DNA of 41,006 nucleotides from Deltaproteobacteria bacterium (lineage in GTDB: Bacteria > Myxococcota_A > Polyangia > Polyangiales > B10-G4): the NCBI GenBank assembly GCA_003647065.1, contig QMMC01000007.1, positions 1-41,006 of the forward strand. The letters are read 5' to 3'. How positions within the stretch are numbered: the first letter of the stretch is position 1; each line of letters begins with the position of its first letter. Both the position numbers and the translations under genes were made by a program. A model generated the notes under the pieces. That model was not told the origin of the DNA. It ran no database searches and worked only from the letters and a program-made list of their open reading frames with translations. Shown here in pieces: positions 1 through 7,365 of the stretch.

Positions 1-38
1 CTCCTGGGTAATGCAATTAAGCAACCTCGCGTCCCCTG

Positions 39-845
39 TCATAGCAGGTAGGCGAGGCCCAGCCAGGCGCTGAGCATGGCCTGACTGTCGAAGAGGCCGT
101 CCGAGAAGCCGACGCCTCCGCGCATGTTCAGGAAGATCAGCGTGTCCCGGGACATCGCGGCCTCGACGCTCAAGGTGCCGACGATGCCGCCGATGGCTGA
201 GACCGGCGAGACGTTGCGGGACGGCGTGTGCACGTACCCGATCTGCCCTGCGGCCCCGAGGCTGACGGTGAAGGCGTCGCTCAGCTGGGCCCCGAGGACG
301 CCCCCGACGAGGCCGTAGATGCCGTAGCCGAAGCTGTCCTGGTAGATGCCGGTTTGGCCGACCAGCTGCCCCTCCCCGAGGACCACCCCGGGCTCGGCGG
401 TGAGCGAGAAGTCGAGGCTCCCGTCGCCCCAGAGGTGAAGGCGTATCGGCGCGGTGATGCCGAAGCCAGCTCCCGAGGAGAACCCCATGATGGGCGAGCC
501 GTAATAGACGTGGCCCTGGATGCCGATGCTCAGGGTCGAGCTCGGGGCGAGCCAGATGCCCGCCCAGATGCTCGGCCAGGCCACGCCCGCGGCGAGGGTC
601 GTATCGCCCTTCGAGATGGTGCGGCCGCTGAAGAGGGACAGATCGCCCGACGTCGGGCGGTCGGGCATCTCCCGCTCGGGTTCCTGCATGTGCTCGGCTT
701 CGCCGCCTTGGCTCGAGTCTTGGCTCGAGTCTTGGCTCGAAGTTTGGGCTCCCGCTCGCTCCGGCATGGCGGCGGCGGCCGCGAGGGTGAACGTGAGGGC
801 CGCCGCGGCGAGGGCGAACGAGGAGGGCGAAACATTGCGAGCCAT
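39..845 (-). CDS. Secreted/outer-membrane protein with signal peptide, hypothetical
   Basis: Minus ORF 39..1457; the plausible start is the internal MARNVSPSSFALAAAALTFTLAAAAA signal peptide (ATG at 845-843). Gly-rich beta-strand-like C-terminal part. The upstream part of the ORF is antisense to the GT2 gene. Confidence 0.75.
   Translation of the reverse strand: MARNVSPSSFALAAAALTFTLAAAAAMPERAGAQTSSQDSSQDSSQGGEAEHMQEPEREMPDRPTSGDLSLFSGRTISKGDTTLAAGVAWPSIWAGIWLAPSSTLSIGIQGHVYYGSPIMGFSSGAGFGITAPIRLHLWGDGSLDFSLTAEPGVVLGEGQLVGQTGIYQDSFGYGIYGLVGGVLGAQLSDAFTVSLGAAGQIGYVHTPSRNVSPVSAIGGIVGTLSVEAAMSRDTLIFLNMRGGVGFSDGLFDSQAMLSAWLGLAYLL
708..743. repeat. Three tandem 12-nt units (ttggctcgagtc), coding SSQD repeats
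   Basis: Read directly; encodes SSQDSSQDSSQG just after the signal peptide of the minus-strand CDS. Confidence 0.85.
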
Positions 846-893
846 CGAGGCGAGGGTAACACCCGGCTTCCGGTGTCGTATCCTTCGTCGCCG

Positions 894-1586
894 GTGCCCA
901 AGATCGACGTCATCATCCCCGCCCTCGACGAGGAGCGGGCTCTGCCCCGGGTCCTCGAGGAGATCCCCGGAGATCTCGTCCGTCGGGTCATCGTCGCCGA
1001 CAACGGGTCCCGCGATCGCACGGCGGAGGTCGCCCGGGCTGGCGGCGCCGAGGTGGTCTCGGAGCCGAACCGCGGCTACGGCGCGGCGTGCCTCGCGGCC
1101 CTCGCCCACCTCGCCGCCAACCCCCCGGATGTCGTGGTCTTTCTCGACGGCGACCACAGCGACCACCCCGCCGAGATGAACCGCCTGGTCGAGCCCCTCC
1201 TCTACGGCGACGCCGACCTCGTCATCGGCTCCCGGACCCTCGGTCGCCGCGAGCGGGGCAGCCTCACGCCCCAGCAGCTCGTCGGCAACGCCGTCGCCTG
1301 CGGAGTGCTCCGTGGGGTCTACGGGGCGCGCTACACCGACCTCGGGCCCTTCCGGGCGATCACCTGGAGCGCCCTCCGCGCCCTCGAGATGCGCGATCGC
1401 AACTTCGGCTGGACCGTCGAGATGCAGATCAAGGCGGCCCAGCTCGGGCTCCGCCACCTCGAGGTGCCGGTCGCGTACCGCCGGAGGATCGGCGAGTCGA
1501 AGGTCAGCGGCACGGTGAAGGGGACCGTCCTCGCGAGCGGCAAGATCCTCTGGACCCTGGCGCGCTACGCCCGGCCGGCTTCATGA
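894..1586 (+). CDS. Glycosyltransferase family 2
   Basis: GTG start; KIDVIIPALDEERALPRVLEEI..VIVADNGSRDRT..EPNRGYGAA..VVFLDGDHSDHP: typical GT2 fold motifs. Confidence 0.88.
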   Translation: MPKIDVIIPALDEERALPRVLEEIPGDLVRRVIVADNGSRDRTAEVARAGGAEVVSEPNRGYGAACLAALAHLAANPPDVVVFLDGDHSDHPAEMNRLVEPLLYGDADLVIGSRTLGRRERGSLTPQQLVGNAVACGVLRGVYGARYTDLGPFRAITWSALRALEMRDRNFGWTVEMQIKAAQLGLRHLEVPVAYRRRIGESKVSGTVKGTVLASGKILWTLARYARPAS

Positions 1587-2233
1587 CGACCACGCCCATC
1601 GCCGTCTTCCTCCGGCCGCCCCACCCCGGCACGACCAAGACCCGCCTGACCCCGTCCCTCGGCTCGGTCGGTGCAGCGACCCTCTACCAAGCGTTCGTCC
1701 AAGATGTGGTCGCGCGGTGCCGCGGTGCCCGGGGCCTCGAGCCCGAACTCTGGGTCGCCGGGGACGTCCACGACCCCTTCATCCGCGGCCTCTGTCCTGA
1801 GCTTCGCCGCGTACGTCAGCCCGACCTCGACCTCGGAGGACGCATGGCCACGGCTCTCGAGGCGGCGGTTCGAGCCCGGGGTCGCGGCCTGGTCATCGGG
1901 ACCGACGTGCCCACCCTGCCGGCCGCTTACCTGATCGCTGCCCGCGACGCCCTCGACTCCGCCGACCTGGTCCTCGGGCCCAGCGCCGACGGTGGATACT
2001 ATCTGGTCGGAGTTCGCGACAACGTCCCCGACGTATTCCGAGGCGTCCGCTACTCGACCCGCCATTGCCTCGCCGACACCCTGGAGCGAGCCCGCGCCAT
2101 AGGCGTGACCGTCGCCCTCCTGCCGCCCTGGTACGACGTCGACACCCCCCAGGACCTGCGCCTGCTTCGCCTGCACGTCGCCCTCGACCCCACCCGGGCC
2201 CGAGTCACGGCGGCGCGCCTCGGTGAGATGTGA
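1583..2233 (+). CDS. DUF2064 / TIGR04282-family glycosyltransferase
   Basis: ATGA overlap with the GT2 gene; FLRPPHPGTTKTRL..., VIGTDVPTLPAAYL, VLGPSADGGYYLVGV motifs. Confidence 0.88.
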   Translation: MTTTPIAVFLRPPHPGTTKTRLTPSLGSVGAATLYQAFVQDVVARCRGARGLEPELWVAGDVHDPFIRGLCPELRRVRQPDLDLGGRMATALEAAVRARGRGLVIGTDVPTLPAAYLIAARDALDSADLVLGPSADGGYYLVGVRDNVPDVFRGVRYSTRHCLADTLERARAIGVTVALLPPWYDVDTPQDLRLLRLHVALDPTRARVTAARLGEM

Positions 2234-2237
2234 TCCC
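2068..2237 (+). repeat. Direct repeat copy A (3' end of DUF2064 gene)
   Basis: Aligns to 4609-4778 at constant offset 2541 with 4 mismatches seen by eye; the core 2208-2233 also occurs at 3188-3213. Confidence 0.93.
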
Positions 2238-2338
2238 TGAGTCGTCCCGCGGCTAGGAAGGGCGGTCTTTGGCGAACGGTCTCTTGTCGCGAGACCGCAG
2301 GGCTCGTCGGTGCAGGTGTCAGAGAATGACTCGGCTGC

Positions 2339-2344
2339 TAGGGT
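2339..2344 (+). promoter_or_regulatory. TAGGGT box 7 nt before ATG (candidate leaderless -10)
   Basis: TAGGGT-tcatccc-ATG(2352). Confidence 0.5.
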
Positions 2345-2351
2345 TCATCCC

Positions 2352-3173
2352 ATGAAACGAGATTCACTTAACAGGCTCGGCTCACTCGTACTGATCGTCG
2401 TCGCCTCCATCACGACCGTGTCCTGCACCGAAGACGACCCTGCCGCCGAAGGCACGGGGCCCGGTCAGTGTACCGACCGCGTCGACAACGACGGTGATGG
2501 CCTCGTCGATTGCGTGGATCCCGGGTGCGCCTCTGGGCCTGACTGCGCCGCCGACGGTGGCACGGCTGACAGCGCGACGCCCCGTGACGGCGGCGCGAGC
2601 CCAACGTGCGAGCAGCTCTGCGGGAAGCTCTTCGAATGCGTCTTCCCCTTCTACGGGTCGGTCGACGAGTGTGTCGTGGCATGCGATATGGACGCGGCTG
2701 ACGCCCTCGCACAGTCCGCAACGTGCGGCGCGACATTGGGCGACTTCAATACATGCCTGGCGGGTCTCGCCTGCGTTGATTTCCGGACGCATCTCGAGCG
2801 TGCGGGGGGCGCCTTTGCGTGCCGCGTCGAGGAAGACGAGTTTACCGCCGCCTGCTTTGACGACAGGCCGGCCACCGAACAACACCTGTGTGCTGATTCG
2901 TGCGCCAAGACCGGCTTCTGCACGGCCGCCGACAGGATCGAGAAGTTCAACTGCACGCAGAGCTGCATCAACAAGTTCCGCACCACCGAAAGCCTCGATG
3001 GAGAAGCGTGTCGCAGCGCGTTCCAGGGGACCCGGGAATGCATCATCGGCTTGTCCTGTCCCGGCTTCAACGATTGGAGCGATGAGAACGGCGACCCCTA
3101 CCCGTGTAACGCCGAGGACGACGAGGTGCGGTCGCTGTGCGTCGAAAGCCGTGACCTGGTCGGCTATCGGTAG
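2352..3173 (+). CDS. Cys-rich lipoprotein, hypothetical
   Basis: MKRDSLNRLGSLVLIVVASITTVSC lipobox; CTDRVDNDGDGLVDCVDPGC motif typical of myxobacterial surface proteins; many Cys. Confidence 0.8.
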   Translation: MKRDSLNRLGSLVLIVVASITTVSCTEDDPAAEGTGPGQCTDRVDNDGDGLVDCVDPGCASGPDCAADGGTADSATPRDGGASPTCEQLCGKLFECVFPFYGSVDECVVACDMDAADALAQSATCGATLGDFNTCLAGLACVDFRTHLERAGGAFACRVEEDEFTAACFDDRPATEQHLCADSCAKTGFCTAADRIEKFNCTQSCINKFRTTESLDGEACRSAFQGTRECIIGLSCPGFNDWSDENGDPYPCNAEDDEVRSLCVESRDLVGYR

Positions 3174-3187
3174 CCGCCGCCCAGCCG

Positions 3188-3213
3188 CGGCGGCGCGCCT
3201 CGGTGAGATGTGA
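3188..3213 (+). repeat. Direct repeat copy B (core only)
   Basis: cggcggcgcgcctcggtgagatgtga identical to 2208-2233 and 4749-4774. Confidence 0.92.
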
Positions 3214-3246
3214 CTTCCTGAATCGACCGCGCATTGGGCGCCATCG

Positions 3247-4563
3247 TCAGGGGAGCCCGTGAGGTGGTTCGGTACATGCGTCCCACGAGATAGGAGTGCC
3301 GAACGCCCTGAGCGTTCCAGTGAAGGCGCTGTCGTTGTCCGCGACGATGTCCGACCGCCGGATGTTCGCGTCCCAGCCAGGGACAATGTCGCCATTCAGG
3401 GCGATGGCCCCGAGCTGGGTGCCGGTGCCCGCGATGTCGATGGACTGGATACCGGTGCCGTCGAAGCTTTCGCCCTCGAGGTCGAAGAGGATTCCGACGC
3501 GTGCGTTGTCGGAGAGACCGACGCGCTCCAGCGTGACTCCTGTGGTGGACCCGAGGAGCTCGATGCCGTCACCGAGGGTGGTGTTCGTGATCTCGGCCCG
3601 AACGAGGCTTACCCCGCTGGACGACAGAGCGGCGATGCCGGTGAGCCCGTTGTTGCGCACCACGCCGTTCGTGACCGCGAAGCCCCCGCTGTTCTGGACC
3701 AAGAGAGCGCCCTCTGCATTGGCCTCGGCGAGCAGATCGGTGTGCGTCACCGTCGCCTGAGATTGCAGAATGCCGACAGTCTCGCTGCCCGAGACGCTTA
3801 GGTTGCTCGTGTTGACGTCTGCGCCGCCGGCGAAAATCGCACCCTCGCGTGCCGCGCCGATCGTCACGTTGCGGAGGTCGGCGGTGCCACCAAAAACGAC
3901 GAGCCCTGCCTTGAAATTTGCCGTCATGTAGCTGTCGGTCAGCGCGAGGCCGCTACTGACGGCAAGCATGCCGGCGTGGGAGAAACCGCTGATGTCGACC
4001 TCCGACCCTTCGACCGATTCGACCAGTACGGCGACGACGCCGTGAGTCGGTACGACGGAGATGTCCGCCTCGGCGCACGCAAGGCCCGCGCTCACGGGCG
4101 TGACCGGGCCCCGGACGTCGACGTTGCGGAGGCGTAGCGCCGTCAACGATTCGACCCCGATGCCGGCGCCGGCGGTAGGGACGATGACTTCGAGATCGAC
4201 GAGGTTCACGTCGCCTGGACCAACGGCGCGGATGCCGTAGTCGCCGTTCGATTGAACCGAGAGCGTCGTGACGGTGGTGGGACGCGTCGCGTCCCCGGGG
4301 GTAAGCCGGAGCGTGGGTTGGCCTGGGGGGCCGACCAGGCGAGTCAGCCCGACTCCTGCGCCGCAGAGAACGACCCCGGCCGGTACATCGAACGAGCCTT
4401 CAAAGATCCCTTCAGGAAGGCAGACGCGCTCACCGGCTGTCGCGGAGGCCAAGACCCCCTGCAAGTCCTCGGGCGTGCTGATCGTCCCGCCTCCGCTGCA
4501 GCCCACGAGACAAGCGGTCAGGACGAGCGCCATCGAATCGAGAAGGCGCATGCCAAGGGCCAT
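3247..4563 (-). CDS. Right-handed beta-helix lipoprotein
   Basis: MALGMRLLDSMALVLTACLVGCSGG lipobox; repeated short beta-strand/turn coils (LRNVTI, LRLRNVDV, VNTSNLSVSGS, VSLVRAEI, VTLERVGLSDN). Confidence 0.8.
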   Translation of the reverse strand: MALGMRLLDSMALVLTACLVGCSGGGTISTPEDLQGVLASATAGERVCLPEGIFEGSFDVPAGVVLCGAGVGLTRLVGPPGQPTLRLTPGDATRPTTVTTLSVQSNGDYGIRAVGPGDVNLVDLEVIVPTAGAGIGVESLTALRLRNVDVRGPVTPVSAGLACAEADISVVPTHGVVAVLVESVEGSEVDISGFSHAGMLAVSSGLALTDSYMTANFKAGLVVFGGTADLRNVTIGAAREGAIFAGGADVNTSNLSVSGSETVGILQSQATVTHTDLLAEANAEGALLVQNSGGFAVTNGVVRNNGLTGIAALSSSGVSLVRAEITNTTLGDGIELLGSTTGVTLERVGLSDNARVGILFDLEGESFDGTGIQSIDIAGTGTQLGAIALNGDIVPGWDANIRRSDIVADNDSAFTGTLRAFGTPISWDACTEPPHGLP

Positions 4564-4569
4564 GATCCG

Positions 4570-4599
4570 AGGCTACCAAGTCACTATCGTGTTTGTCAG
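4570..4599 (-). promoter_or_regulatory. Candidate promoter CTGACA-N18-TAGCCT-N6-ATG
   Basis: On the minus strand: CTGACA (4599-4594), 18-nt spacer, TAGCCT (4575-4570), 6 nt, ATG at 4563. Confidence 0.6.
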
Positions 4600-4608
4600 C
4601 GTGCTCGT

Positions 4609-4778
4609 CCTCGCCGACACCTTGGAGCGGGCCCGCGCCATAGGCGTGACCGTCGCCCTCCTGCCGCCCTGGTACGACGTCGACACCCCCCAGGACCTGC
4701 GCCTGCTTCGCCTCCACGTCGCCCTCGACCCCTCCCGGGCCCGAGTCACGGCGGCGCGCCTCGGTGAGATGTGATCCC
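4609..4778 (+). repeat. Direct repeat copy C (near-full 170 bp)
   Basis: Copy of 2068-2237; three of the four differences are synonymous third-position changes in the DUF2064 frame, one is Thr to Ser. Confidence 0.93.
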
Positions 4779-4851
4779 CGCATCACGAGCGGGACACGAG
4801 GCTTCACCCAGCGTCACCGTCGGCCACAGATGGTGCTAGCCTGTGCCCGCA

Positions 4852-5211
4852 ATGACGACGGAGCAGGCTGAGTTCGAGGTCCGAATAGAGGTACGTGCGG
4901 GCTACGTATTCATTTGGCAGCGCGGGCTCGTGAGCTCGGCCGACCAGCTCGAGGCCATGCAGCGCGACATCGGCGCCGCCATGGATCGCGCGGGCACCCG
5001 ATCGGCGATGTTCGACAACCGCGACACCGAGCCCTCGGACGAGTGGCTCCGGGCCTCGATGTGGACCTGGCTCTGCGAACACGTCGATCGTGCGGCCCTG
5101 CTTCAGTCGGATCCGCGCAATATCGGCCGGGCCGAGCGCACGGGGCAACGAAATCGCATCCTCGTTCGGGCCTTCCACGAAGAGGCGGAAGCCGAAGCGT
5201 GGCTCGTCTGA
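4852..5211 (+). CDS. Small hypothetical protein, possibly STAS/SpoIIAA-like
   Basis: FEVRIEVRAGYVFIWQRGLVSSADQLEAMQRDIGAAMDRAG..; GTG at 4843 is an alternative start. Confidence 0.6.
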   Translation: MTTEQAEFEVRIEVRAGYVFIWQRGLVSSADQLEAMQRDIGAAMDRAGTRSAMFDNRDTEPSDEWLRASMWTWLCEHVDRAALLQSDPRNIGRAERTGQRNRILVRAFHEEAEAEAWLV

Positions 5212-5419
5212 ACCTGAGGTTCGCCCGGGCGAGTACGTGAAGGCCCCCTTGCGATGGCGGGGTCGTGACCCCCTCGGCGGTCACCCCGTCAGCCCCCCGA
5301 GGGGCTCCGCGGCCATCCCGTGGTCCCCGTGATTTCAACGGGTTACGGTTCGAAAGCGGCGAAATCGCCGTCGGACTGCCGGTGACTTTCGCGTCGCCCC
5401 ACCGATGGCTGCGGGTTCA

Positions 5420-5449
5420 TGGACATAGCTCTTTGGGCCGCGCTAGGAT
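5420..5449 (+). promoter_or_regulatory. Candidate promoter TGGACA-N18-TAGGAT, 9 nt before ATG 5459
   Basis: TGGACA 5420-5425, TAGGAT 5444-5449. Confidence 0.55.
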
Positions 5450-5458
5450 CGGTCGCTC

Positions 5459-6112
5459 ATGTCGGATGGTGACCAGCTCTTCGCGCGCTTCGGAAAGCAG
5501 TGTCCAGCGGGCACGGTGCTTTTTCGAGAGGACGACGTCGGCGACAAGCTCTACGTCATCCAAACCGGCCGGGTGAAGATCACCAAGGCCGTCCACGACC
5601 AGACCAAGACCCTGGCGATCCTCGGGGCCGGGGAGTTCCTCGGCGAGATGGCCATCCTGAATCAGAAGCCGCGCACGGCGACCGCCGAGGTCGTCGAAGA
5701 CGCCGAGCTCCTGGTCCTCGACGGCAAGACTCTCCAGCAGATGGTCGTCAGCAACGCTGAGATCGCCGTCCGGCTCATCAAGAAGCTCGCCCGGCGCCTC
5801 GACGGGGCCAACCAGCTCATCGAGATCCTCATGCACGAGGATCCGAAAGCCCGGGTCATCCTCGGCCTCTCCCGGGAGGCCGCGGTCTCCGGGGTGAAGC
5901 GCGACGACGGGACCGTCAGCGTGCCCCTCGACTCGGCGGGTCTCGCTCAGCAGGTGGGCTTGCCCGTCTCCGCCGTCGACGGTGTGCTCAACCGCGTCGT
6001 GCGCCTCGGCATCATCGTCAAGCACCCCGACTCGATCGAAGTCTCCGACGTCGAACGGCTGCACGAGTTCCTCGAGTTCCTCGAGATGCAGCAGAAGTAC
6101 GGGGACGCCTGA
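5459..6112 (+). CDS. Crp/Fnr-family cyclic nucleotide-binding regulator
   Basis: FREDDVGDKLYVIQTGRVKITK..ILGAGEFLGEMAILNQKPRTATAEVVEDAELLVLDGKTL cNMP-binding fold; C-terminal HTH-like SAGLAQQVGLPVSAVDGVLNRVVRLGII. Confidence 0.92.
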   Translation: MSDGDQLFARFGKQCPAGTVLFREDDVGDKLYVIQTGRVKITKAVHDQTKTLAILGAGEFLGEMAILNQKPRTATAEVVEDAELLVLDGKTLQQMVVSNAEIAVRLIKKLARRLDGANQLIEILMHEDPKARVILGLSREAAVSGVKRDDGTVSVPLDSAGLAQQVGLPVSAVDGVLNRVVRLGIIVKHPDSIEVSDVERLHEFLEFLEMQQKYGDA

Positions 6113-6876
6113 TGGAGTTGAAGGTCCTCGGCTGCCACGGTGGAGAGACGCCGAAGCATCGGACGTCGAGTTTCCTGGTCAACGACCGCCTCGCCCTCGA
6201 CGCCGGCGCGCTCACCAACACCTTGACCCTCGACGAGCAGCAGAGGATCGAGGCCGTCGTGGTGAGCCACGCCCACATGGACCACGTCCGTGACCTGGCC
6301 ACCATCGCCGACAACCGATGTCAGCAGGATGGCCCGCCGCTGACCATCGCTGGTACTGCCGCGACCATCGGCGCGCTGCGAAAGCACTTCTTCAACGACC
6401 TGCTCTGGCCGGACTTTGCGAACATCGACACGTCTCAAGGGCCGACGATTCGGTGGCAGATCATCAAGCCCGAGGAGACGGCCGAGTTCGCCGGCCTCGA
6501 GATCACTCCGGTGCTCGTGTCTCACACCATCGAGACCGCGGGGTTCGTGGTGGCGGACGGCACCTCGTCCATCGCTTACAGCGGGGATACCGGCCCGACC
6601 GACCGTTTCTGGGAGGTACTCCGGGAGCGCGACGACCTCCGGGCCATCTTGATGGAAGTGAGCTTCCCGAGCGACCAGACGGATCTCGCCCACGTCTCCG
6701 GCCACCACACCCCGAAGACCCTGGCCAAGGAGCTCTCGAAGCTCCCCGCCGAAGACATCCCGGTGCTGCTCTTTCACATCAAGCCCGTGTTCCAAGGCCC
6801 CGTCGAACGCGAGCTGGCGAAGATCAAGCGGCGCAACCTCAACGTCCTCCAGCTCGAAGACCAGTTCCTCTTCTGA
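6112..6876 (+). CDS. MBL-fold class II 3',5'-cyclic-nucleotide phosphodiesterase-like
   Basis: VVVSHAHMDHVRDL metal motif, AYSGDTGPTD, LMEVSFPSD, LFHIKPVFQ: PDEase_II-like; start overlaps the regulator stop by 1 nt. Confidence 0.85.
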   Translation: MELKVLGCHGGETPKHRTSSFLVNDRLALDAGALTNTLTLDEQQRIEAVVVSHAHMDHVRDLATIADNRCQQDGPPLTIAGTAATIGALRKHFFNDLLWPDFANIDTSQGPTIRWQIIKPEETAEFAGLEITPVLVSHTIETAGFVVADGTSSIAYSGDTGPTDRFWEVLRERDDLRAILMEVSFPSDQTDLAHVSGHHTPKTLAKELSKLPAEDIPVLLFHIKPVFQGPVERELAKIKRRNLNVLQLEDQFLF

Positions 6877-6981
6877 GGGCCCGACGCTTGTCGAAAACTT
6901 GGCGCCCCGCGCTCCATCAGGCTTCTCTCATTCGTCGGCGCGTCGCTGACGGGCATTGGGCGAGAAGCGAGGGAGGGCGTC

Positions 6982-7296
6982 ATGGCGAGACGAAGGAGAG
7001 ACAAGCTGCAGCTACGGATGGCCGTTCCCCCCGAAGACTCCCCCACCGATCTCTTGCGACGTCGCGCCAGGAAAGCGTCGAAGCGAGGAGAGCACCGCAA
7101 GGCCGCCCTCGTCTTCCGAGAGCTCATCGCCCACGGCGGTGACGCCAAGACCTGGACCCTCCTCGGCGACAGCCTCCGCCGCGCCCGGCGCCCCGCCGAA
7201 GCCGCGAACGCCCTCAAACAAGCCCTCTACCTGCACCGCCAAGCCGGCGCCCCCCTCCGCGCCCGCACCGTCGCCCGCCTGCTCACCGAGATCTGA
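6982..7296 (+). CDS. Small TPR-like protein
   Basis: KRGEHRKAALVFRELIAHGGDAKTWTLLGDSLRRARRPAEAANALKQALYLHRQAG. Confidence 0.7.
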   Translation: MARRRRDKLQLRMAVPPEDSPTDLLRRRARKASKRGEHRKAALVFRELIAHGGDAKTWTLLGDSLRRARRPAEAANALKQALYLHRQAGAPLRARTVARLLTEI

Positions 7297-7329
7297 CTCG
7301 GCGTCGATCTCGGCCTGACGCGCCGTCCA

Positions 7330-7359
7330 TCGACTGCGCCTGGCCAATCGCGGTAGCCT
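7330..7359 (+). promoter_or_regulatory. Candidate promoter TCGACT-N18-TAGCCT, 6 nt before ATG 7366
   Basis: Same layout and spacing as upstream of the paralog at 9312. Confidence 0.6.
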
Positions 7360-7365
7360 ATCGAC

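Noticed and set aside
2277-2297. CGGTCTC-N7-GAGACCG hairpin after the DUF2064 gene, as a second recombination site
   Set aside because: Not repeated at copies B or C; it may just be a terminator-like stem without a T-tract.
2494-3213. Plus-strand ORF ending in AAARLGEM
   Set aside because: Out of frame with the clear lipoprotein gene at 2352-3173; low-complexity Arg/Ser-rich translation; the ending comes from repeat copy B.
4268-4774. Plus-strand ORF ending in the DUF2064 C-terminal sequence, as a possible fusion gene
   Set aside because: Its first part is antisense to the beta-helix lipoprotein. Only the duplicated tail is coding-like, so it is a by-product of the repeat.
2068-4778. Integron cassette array with attC sites
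   Set aside because: The shared core is too short and lacks recognisable attC architecture; no integron integrase is in the window.
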